A stretch of DNA of 10,668 bases from Polyangiaceae bacterium (lineage in GTDB: Bacteria > Myxococcota > Polyangia > Polyangiales > Polyangiaceae): positions 1 to 10,668 of the forward strand of contig JAICTU010000322.1 of assembly GCA_025936205.1 (NCBI GenBank). The letters are read 5' to 3'. A model generated the notes under the pieces. It was not told where the DNA came from, searched no databases, and saw only the letters and a list, made by a program, of their open reading frames with translations. A program made the translations under genes and the position numbers. This document shows, in pieces, positions 6,353-10,668 of this stretch (its first letter is position 1; every line of letters starts with the position of its first letter).

Positions 6353-6775
6353 TTAGCCGGTCGCGCTGACCGCCAGATTTGCGGTGCCGTACAAATGGCT
6401 GGAGTGGAAGTCCAGGATCCTCGGGAGTTCCAGTCCGCAGGCGTCGTTCAGACACTGGTACATGTGCCGGTCAAAACGGATGGTGACGTCCCTGAGGGTA
6501 CCGGACCTATCGGGCACCAGGAAGTTTGCTTCAAAGCCGCCTCGTGACGTGGCGCCAAAGCCCACGAACAACCGCCAGTCACACTCCGGGACTTGATCGA
6601 TCCAACGCAGGATCGCCGGCAGCAGATCCGCACGCCACATGGCGGCTTCGCCGCCAGTGAACAGGCCGCGAGCCGGAGCATCGACACGACCGTGTATTGC
6701 ATCGTGAGACATGCCATGACTTTGGCGCGCCGCGCACCGGCGCGCAAATACAAAATCCTGCGTGTTTACCGCCAT
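6353..6775 (-). CDS. Small protein of unknown family
   Basis: This encodes 140 residues from the ATG at 6775, which has GAGAAG about 12 bases upstream. Alternative ATGs at 6712 and 6640 give 119 and 95 residues. There is no signal peptide or membrane segment, so it is probably cytoplasmic. The C-terminal two thirds look like a folded domain: LLPAILRWIDQVPECDW, then FVGFGATSRGGFEANFLVPD, then GTLRDVTIRFDRHMY, and LPRILDFHSSHLYG near the end, with Cys residues in between (ECD, YQC, DAC). I cannot name a family. Third-position G/C is lower than in neighbouring genes, which may mean a newcomer or weak selection. It is divergent from the AlkB gene. That it is a real gene rests on a sensible domain-like sequence and the RBS only. 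Confidence 0.5.
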   Translation of the reverse strand: MAVNTQDFVFARRCAARQSHGMSHDAIHGRVDAPARGLFTGGEAAMWRADLLPAILRWIDQVPECDWRLFVGFGATSRGGFEANFLVPDRSGTLRDVTIRFDRHMYQCLNDACGLELPRILDFHSSHLYGTANLAVSATG

Positions 6776-6870
6776 TTGTGGACACTTCTCAGAACATCGC
6801 GAGTGCACTCGATTCATCTGGAACAGAATCGTACCTGTATGACAAATCGCGACCACACGGCTGGTGCGCT

Positions 6871-6981
6871 TCAGGGGTGCGCCGACAACGCTTGCTCCAG
6901 GGTGAGCTCGTGCAACGCGCCGTGGCCCTTGGCCGTGATCGCGAAGCGATCGTGCCGCGTGACGCATGGGCTCTCCCCGCC
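6871..6981 (-). pseudogene. Possible remnant: C-terminal tail of a lost coding sequence
   Basis: On the minus strand, about 34 codons before a TGA at 6873-6871 use G or C at nearly every third position (31 of 34 by hand count). They read VTRHDRFAITAKGHGALHEL and end in TLEQALSAHP. The pattern is typical of real genes here, but no start codon precedes it in frame before the bias fades, and the AlkB gene lies just upstream on the other strand. It could be a gene fragment or chance. Confidence 0.25.
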
Positions 6982-7004
6982 AGCAAGAACCGAGCGAGAA
7001 GTCT

Positions 7005-7049
7005 TGAAATTCCTTGGCTCCGGTCCGCAGCTCGTTCCATGCTTGCCGG
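7005..7049. repeat. Diverged 45-bp repeat, copy 2
   Basis: This is the partner of 6242-6287, sharing the 14-bp core AGCTCGTTCCATGC in the same orientation. It overlaps the proposed ATG of the AlkB gene, which lowers confidence in that start. Confidence 0.5.
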
Positions 7050-7674
7050 CGCCTCTGTGAATGGCCCGCAGCCTCCCCCCATCCCAACCTGGCTGACGCG
7101 GCACCCTCTCGATGCGACGCACTGCCTGTACTCGACGAGTCTGCCTGCGGCGTTGGCACCCAGCCAGGTCGTGCGGGAGATCTGGGACCTGCATCCAGAG
7201 GAGTTCCACGAGATCACGATGCACGGGCGCATGGTGAAGATTCCACGCTGGCAACAGGCATACGGCAGGGACTACCGCTTCAGTGGCCGCATCAATCGCG
7301 CGCTGCCCGTGCCGGCGGTGCTCGAGCCATTGCTCGCGTGGAGCCAGGAGCAGCTCGACCCGCGGTTGAATGGGCTGGTCTTGAACTGGTACGACGCTGC
7401 CCGCGAGCACTACATCGGGCCGCATCGGGACAAGACCAAGGGGTTGATCGCCGGCGCGCCGATCGTCACGATCTCGCTGGGCGAGGAGCGAGTCTTTCGG
7501 GTTCGCCCCTGGAAGGCCACGGGCGTCGTGGACTTTCCCGCGCTGCACGGCACCGTGTTCGTGATGCCCTTCGAGACGAATCAGGTCTTCACGCACGAGG
7601 TGCCGCACTTCGCTCGCCATGAAGGCCGGCGGATCTCCGTGACGTTACGGGCGTTCGAGCATCAGGGCCCCTGA
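7039..7674 (+). CDS. AlkB-type 2-oxoglutarate/Fe(II) dioxygenase
   Basis: This 211-residue enzyme is predicted to remove alkyl groups from nucleic acid bases by oxidative demethylation, using Fe(II), oxygen and 2-oxoglutarate in the cytoplasm. The family signature is complete: NWY at 116-118 (substrate/2OG side), the iron-binding HRD at 129-131, the second iron His in FTHEVP at 186, and R198-ISVTL-R204, matching the RxxxxxR that binds 2-oxoglutarate. HYIGPHRD resembles the ALKBH2/plant type more than E. coli AlkB. The N-terminal part includes HGRMVKIPRWQQAYG and YRFSG, as expected for the substrate lid. The start is uncertain: ATG 7039 has no clear RBS and lies in a repeat, and GTG 7057 is an alternative. 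The frame is open further upstream but looks non-coding there. No Ada box is seen. The stop overlaps the next gene's start. Confidence 0.9.
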   Translation: MLAGASVNGPQPPPIPTWLTRHPLDATHCLYSTSLPAALAPSQVVREIWDLHPEEFHEITMHGRMVKIPRWQQAYGRDYRFSGRINRALPVPAVLEPLLAWSQEQLDPRLNGLVLNWYDAAREHYIGPHRDKTKGLIAGAPIVTISLGEERVFRVRPWKATGVVDFPALHGTVFVMPFETNQVFTHEVPHFARHEGRRISVTLRAFEHQGP

Positions 7675-8660
7675 TGCCGGCCGAGTCGACCTCGCGGACT
7701 CGCAGCATCGCTGTCTTCCTGCCGCCACTCTTGCTCGCGGTCCTCGCCGGGTCGTGGGCGCTGTGCGCGTTCGGTAGCGACGGACTGCTCTCGATATGGG
7801 CAGCCGAGCTGCCACCGCTCGTGTTTGCCGCGCTCGCCCTGCTGGCGGTGCTCGCCGCCGCGGTGTCGCGCTCCTGGTTTGCAGGCGGCGCCGCGCTGGG
7901 AGCGGTGGCGATCGCAGCAATGCCGCTGGGAGGCTGGAACCTGCCGAGTCGCGCCTCGCAACCCGCGCCGTACCGCGTGCTCACCTGCAACGTCGAGCAG
8001 TGGTCGCACGACGGGGCGGTGGTGGGGCGAGTGTTCTCGGAGCTCGCGCCCGATGTCTTTTGCCTGCAGGAGGCGGTGAGCTACGACGATATCCCGGGCG
8101 ATCCCGAATGGAGTGCATTCCGCGGCGCGCTGTCCGGCTATCAGCTGTTGCGCCACGGTGAGATCGCGATCGGGACGCGCTGGCCCGTGCTCGCTGAGCA
8201 GCTGGTGCCTCTGCCGGAGGGCCCCGACACGCGACCGTTGCTCGATGTGACGCTGCAGTCTCCCGCAGGCACTCCGCTGCACGTGATCAGCGCGCACCTG
8301 GTGTATACCCACTATTATGGGAAGTTGCCGGGTTCGCTCTCGAGAGCGGCCCGCGCCCGGCGTGCGCAGGCGCAACGGCTGCTCGAGCACGTGGCGCACC
8401 TGAACGGGCCCGTGCTGGTGTGCGGCGACTTCAATGCAACGTCGAACAGCGGCGCCCTGTCGTTGCTGCGCCAGCAGTTGGCGGATGCCTGGCAGCTGCG
8501 AGGTCACGGCTTCGGCTTCACCTTCTCCAGCGATTGGCCCTGGCGACGCATCGATTACCTGCTCCTGCGCGCCGTCGACGTCAGTGAAGTGCACGTGGTG
8601 GAGCAGCCGCTCAGCGACCATCGCGCCCTCAGTGCCAGCTTCAGGGTGGCAGGCGAGTGA
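7674..8660 (+). CDS. Membrane-anchored endonuclease/exonuclease/phosphatase (EEP) family protein
   Basis: This encodes 328 residues. Three hydrophobic helices (about 12-33, 45-65 and 68-86) precede a complete EEP domain, an arrangement like E. coli YafD. Catalytic motifs: TCNVEQW (Asn106), FCLQEAV (Glu133), SAHLVY (His208), VCGDFNATSN (251-254), RRIDYLLL (Asp294) and LSDHRAL (His316). These are the metal and phosphate residues shared by ExoIII/APE-like nucleases, sphingomyelinases and inositol phosphatases; the substrate cannot be told from sequence. Whether the domain faces the cytoplasm depends on topology: three helices would put N- and C-termini on opposite sides. Its ATG overlaps the AlkB TGA by one base (TGATG), implying translational coupling and one transcript. 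A role with AlkB in nucleic acid repair is possible but unproven. Confidence 0.88.
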   Translation: MPAESTSRTRSIAVFLPPLLLAVLAGSWALCAFGSDGLLSIWAAELPPLVFAALALLAVLAAAVSRSWFAGGAALGAVAIAAMPLGGWNLPSRASQPAPYRVLTCNVEQWSHDGAVVGRVFSELAPDVFCLQEAVSYDDIPGDPEWSAFRGALSGYQLLRHGEIAIGTRWPVLAEQLVPLPEGPDTRPLLDVTLQSPAGTPLHVISAHLVYTHYYGKLPGSLSRAARARRAQAQRLLEHVAHLNGPVLVCGDFNATSNSGALSLLRQQLADAWQLRGHGFGFTFSSDWPWRRIDYLLLRAVDVSEVHVVEQPLSDHRALSASFRVAGE

Positions 8661-8846
8661 TCGCGTTGCGGCACCCGCGCTGTCCGAATCTGTTAGCTTC
8701 CGTTCGTGGCAGTGGAGCGAGCAGGAGCGTCGGCAGAGCGCCTTCCCGCCGGCTTCCCTGTGGGGGAACGGCGACTTTCATCTCATGCTGGCGAGGCGTG
8801 GCTCCCGAGGGCTGGTCTGCGCGCTTCGGTCTGTTCGCGCTGGAGC

Positions 8847-8877
8847 CTCGGACGCAGCGGCGCACGCTGCGTCCGAG
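8847..8877. terminator. Perfect hairpin between convergent genes
   Basis: Arms 8847-8859 (CTCGGACGCAGCG) and 8865-8877 pair over 13 bp without mismatch around the loop GCGCA. It lies in the 288-bp gap between the EEP gene (plus) and the RHH gene (minus), 187 bp and 71 bp from their ends. No T tract follows, but it suits a bidirectional transcription stop. I see no gene in the rest of this gap. Confidence 0.6.
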
Positions 8878-8948
8878 TGGCGAGCTCTGCGCCCAGCTCT
8901 GCCGCCGCAGCCACCGCGCGGCGTCGAGCTCGTAGGCGGAAACGGGGC

Positions 8949-9515
8949 TCAGCCGACGGCGGCAGCCGGAGCCACCGCAGCGGTCTTCCACCCGCGCCGC
9001 GAAAGCAAGAGGCCGCGGGCCCGCTGCGCGAGATGTACGAGCAGCGCACGCGCGATCGCGGCGATGCGGCGCTTGTCCAGCTTCGCCGGTAGGGCGTCCA
9101 GGTGCCGCGCGAGCGCTGAGGCGACCAGGCGATTCATGTCGAGGTTGCGATCCATGCAGTGCAGCGAGAGATCTCGCGCCAGCTGCTCGGGCAAATAGAC
9201 GGTGAGTTCGCGATAACCTTCGGGGCCGCGCTCGAGCAACTCCAGCAGCTTGGCTTCCGGGACCTCACCCACCGCTCGCTCCAGCGCCGCCGCCGCGCCG
9301 CTGACGAAGGCCTCGATGCTCATGACCTCGGGTGCGGCAGGCGCCGGGGGCGCGCTGGGCGCCGGTGTCACGGGCTCCGGCGGGTTGCTGACCATGGCAA
9401 CGGCCACGGCGCTGACCGGCGTCTCGTCGACCGCCGGCGGGGGCGTCACGGGCGCTTCGACTTCAGGCGCTGGCGATGGCTTGCGCAGGGAAACAGTCGC
9501 TCTTCTTTTCGCCAT
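8949..9515 (-). CDS. ParA-associated protein with RHH-like DNA-binding segment
   Basis: This encodes 188 residues from the ATG at 9515, supported by GGAGAG eight bases upstream. It has a basic N-terminus (MAKRRATVSLRK), a long Pro/Ala/Val-rich, probably disordered linker (12-64), a helical stretch (66-96), and then YRELTVYLPEQLARDLSLHC with NRLVASALARHL. That last pair fits a ribbon-helix-helix fold: a beta strand at about 101-109 and helices at about 110-121 and 126-141. A further basic helix (148-175) follows. It overlaps the end of parA by 53 bp in another frame, so the two are surely co-expressed. In type Ib partition systems an RHH protein binds repeated DNA, and its basic flexible N-terminus stimulates the ParA ATPase; this protein has the same parts. 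Its target (plasmid-like site, chromosome region or other cargo) is unknown. Confidence 0.75.
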   Translation of the reverse strand: MAKRRATVSLRKPSPAPEVEAPVTPPPAVDETPVSAVAVAMVSNPPEPVTPAPSAPPAPAAPEVMSIEAFVSGAAAALERAVGEVPEAKLLELLERGPEGYRELTVYLPEQLARDLSLHCMDRNLDMNRLVASALARHLDALPAKLDKRRIAAIARALLVHLAQRARGLLLSRRGWKTAAVAPAAAVG

Positions 9516-10149
9516 AAACGAGTCTCTCCACTTCTTGGAACAATGCCCGCATTTCGCAGGCGGCGGGGTCACGCTGCCGCTGACCGGTGACGCCGGCGCC
9601 GCCGGCGAGCGCTTCCTGATAGGCGACTCGATAAAACAGCTCGCTGCCGAGCACGGGTACGCCGGACTGCTCGAGCACGCGGCGCGCTTCCTTGCCCAGC
9701 TGGGTGCGCGGCTGCTTGCGAGTGATCACGATGCACGCTTGCAGCGACTCGCGGACCTCGCGCGCGGAGCGCACCAGCTCCAGGCTGGTGCTCAGCGCCC
9801 AAACGTCGGAAGCGGAGGGTCCACACGGCAGGATCGCCAGATCCGCGGCCATCAGCGCCGAGCGTTGCACTTCGCCATGCCGGGGTGGGCAGTCGATGAA
9901 GGTCCACTCGTAGTTTCTGGCCACCGACTCGAGCTGGCCTGGACGGTGCATCGCCGCACCCATCGCCACGACAGTCGGTGCAGGGCGCTGCTGTTCCGCA
10001 GCCACCTCGCCCCAAGTGCGAATGGTTCCCTGTGGATCCGCATCCACGAGGAGCGTGCTCTGGCCTCGCTCGAACGCCACCATCGCCAAGCAGATCGCGG
10101 TGGTGCTCTTACCGACGCCGCCCTTCTGGCCCATCAAGGTCACGATCAT
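9463..10149 (-). CDS. parA: ParA-family partition/positioning ATPase
   Basis: This encodes 228 residues, small and without an N-terminal helix-turn-helix, as in type Ib ParA and related cargo-positioning ATPases. Motifs: deviant Walker A KGGVGKST (9-16) with the signature Lys9 and Lys14, LLVDADPQGT (33-42) as the Walker A' region, and Walker B TFIDCPP (83-89). The family binds nonspecific DNA as an ATP dimer and forms gradients that move a partner-bound cargo. The start ATG at 10149 has GGAGG only about three bases upstream, short but usable, and MIVTLMGQKGG is a standard ParA beginning. The 3' end overlaps the RHH gene by 53 bp. The last 15-20 residues (EKKSDCFPAQAIASA) are encoded within that overlap and may be poorly constrained. 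It is divergent from the lipoprotein at 10286, with which it shares a 136-bp gap. Confidence 0.93.
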   Translation of the reverse strand: MIVTLMGQKGGVGKSTTAICLAMVAFERGQSTLLVDADPQGTIRTWGEVAAEQQRPAPTVVAMGAAMHRPGQLESVARNYEWTFIDCPPRHGEVQRSALMAADLAILPCGPSASDVWALSTSLELVRSAREVRESLQACIVITRKQPRTQLGKEARRVLEQSGVPVLGSELFYRVAYQEALAGGAGVTGQRQRDPAACEMRALFQEVERLVYGEKKSDCFPAQAIASA

Positions 10150-10285
10150 GACCCTCCGGCACTAAGCACGTTGGCACGCGCCCAGCCCAGTTTGTGACGG
10201 TTTTTTTGCGCGCTGCGCCGTCTTTCCGCGAAGGCGGTGCTGCTTGCGCTCAAGCGCAGGCCAAATGCTGCCGTTTTTCGCCAAT
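10150..10285. promoter_or_regulatory. Shared upstream region of parA and the small lipoprotein gene
   Basis: The gap holds GGCAC twice (10158 and 10173 area), a run of seven T near 10201, and a perfect short inverted repeat TGCGCT-CA-AGCGCA at 10245-10258. The inverted repeat could be an operator for either gene. I could not pick convincing -35/-10 pairs. Confidence 0.3.
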
Positions 10286-10552
10286 ATGCAGAGGCGCTTC
10301 TGGCTCGTGCTCGGGTTCCTGCTCGCCGCTTGCGGCAACTCCGATTCCGGAGATGATCTCGCGGGCGCCAACCATCTGACCGCGGAGGATGTGGCAGAGC
10401 GCGGAACCTACTGCTGTTTCGAGAACGGCAGCCCCAGCGCCAGCTCGCCTGCCTGTGCCTCCGCCGCGAAGGATTGCGTCTGGAGCGAGACCTACAGCGA
10501 CGTCGATTCCGCTGGTCGTGGCAGGATGTGCGGCTACCTCGCCTGCCCCTGA
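10286..10552 (+). CDS. Very small cysteine-rich lipoprotein of unknown function
   Basis: This encodes 88 residues from the ATG at 10286; an ATG at 10265, with a weak CAGG before it, would give 95. MQRRFWLVLGFLLAAC is a compact lipoprotein signal with the lipobox LAAC, so Cys16 is the likely lipid anchor. The mature part is about 70 residues, starts GNSDSGDDLAG, and has several Cys (TYCCFENG, PACAS, KDCVW, RMCGYLACP), implying disulfides outside the cytoplasm. No family is recognised. A tandem repeat begins four bases after the stop. It is divergent from parA, and nothing suggests a shared role. Confidence 0.7.
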   Translation: MQRRFWLVLGFLLAACGNSDSGDDLAGANHLTAEDVAERGTYCCFENGSPSASSPACASAAKDCVWSETYSDVDSAGRGRMCGYLACP

Positions 10553-10555
10553 CGG

Positions 10556-10668
10556 CGCTCAAAAACCACGCGGGCGGGAGACCGCTCAAAAACCACGCGG
10601 GCGGGAGACCGCTCAAAAACCACGCGGGCGGGAGACCGCTCAAAAACCACGCGGGCGGGAGACCGCTC
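10556..10668. repeat. Perfect 27-bp tandem repeat, four copies plus five bases, cut by the window edge
   Basis: Units start at 10556, 10583, 10610 and 10637, and a fifth begins at 10664. All copies are identical. Each unit is CGCTCAAAAACCACG followed by CGGGCGGGAGAC, joined head to tail with no spacer. The array starts immediately after the lipoprotein stop. The identity between copies points to recent expansion or gene conversion. Each unit also has GCGG and CCGC that can pair, followed on the minus strand by GTGGTTTTT, so it could act as a weak repeated transcription stop. Confidence 0.95.

Noticed and set aside
6129..6455. Upstream extension of the small lipoprotein frame
   Set aside because: It is Arg/Ser/Pro-rich, and it would bury the lipoprotein signal in the middle of the protein.
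8657..8935. GTG frame overlapping the EEP stop (GTGA), partly with good third-position G/C
   Set aside because: The sequence is arginine/serine-rich without a domain, and its second half contains a perfect 13-bp hairpin better explained as a terminator between convergent genes.
10146..10643. Minus-strand frame starting with repeats of SGLPPAWFL
   Set aside because: It is the shadow of the 27-bp tandem repeat and the lipoprotein gene; the rest is Arg/Ser-rich with no domain.
10556..10668. CRISPR array
   Set aside because: Units are directly adjacent and identical; there are no variable spacers and no cas genes in the window.

Overview
The DNA is strongly GC-rich with heavy G/C use at third codon positions. 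It carries several short lipoproteins with Gly/Ser/Ala-rich or Cys-rich mature parts and a stand-alone chaperonin. This points to a free-living proteobacterium-like organism, most likely a myxobacterium (Myxococcota); that is inference from style, not a marker-gene result. Two tRNA genes, a full-length groEL and a XerCD-type dif site suggest a chromosome, probably close to the replication terminus.

Layout, left to right. (1) 1-801, minus strand: the 5' half of a group II intron. It holds the 5' ribozyme part and the first 96 codons of the intron reverse transcriptase, which runs off the left edge. (2) 830-857: a site closely matching the XerC/XerD recombination site dif, about 28 bp outside the proposed intron 5' end. 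(3) 950-4949, minus strand: a secreted lipoprotein of the 5'-nucleotidase/UshA family and, upstream of it, a diverged GroEL with a His-rich then Gly-Gly-Met tail and no groES beside it. The two are separated by a strong hairpin. (4) 5213-5583, plus strand: a promoter, tRNA-Gln(CTG), tRNA-Glu(CTC) and a hairpin. (5) 5676-6775, minus strand: a small Cys-rich lipoprotein and a small protein of unknown family. (6) 7039-8660, plus strand: an AlkB-type 2-oxoglutarate/Fe(II) dioxygenase whose stop overlaps the start of a membrane-anchored endonuclease/exonuclease/phosphatase (EEP) protein. (7) 8949-10149, minus strand: a compact ParA ATPase overlapping a downstream gene for a Pro/Ala-rich protein ending in a ribbon-helix-helix (RHH)-like DNA-binding segment. 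(8) 10286-10668, plus strand: a tiny lipoprotein followed at once by a perfect 27-bp tandem repeat that runs off the right edge.

Functional links that can be argued: the ParA and RHH genes overlap by 53 bp and look like a type Ib-style partition or positioning pair, and the 27-bp repeats about 0.4 kb upstream could be its DNA site (speculative). The AlkB and EEP genes are translationally coupled. Convergent pairs (tRNA operon/lipoprotein and EEP/RHH) are separated by hairpins. The most notable items are the dif site beside a group II intron, the orphan GroEL paralogue, the ParA-RHH module with nearby repeats, and a diverged 45-bp repeat found twice around the unknown gene.
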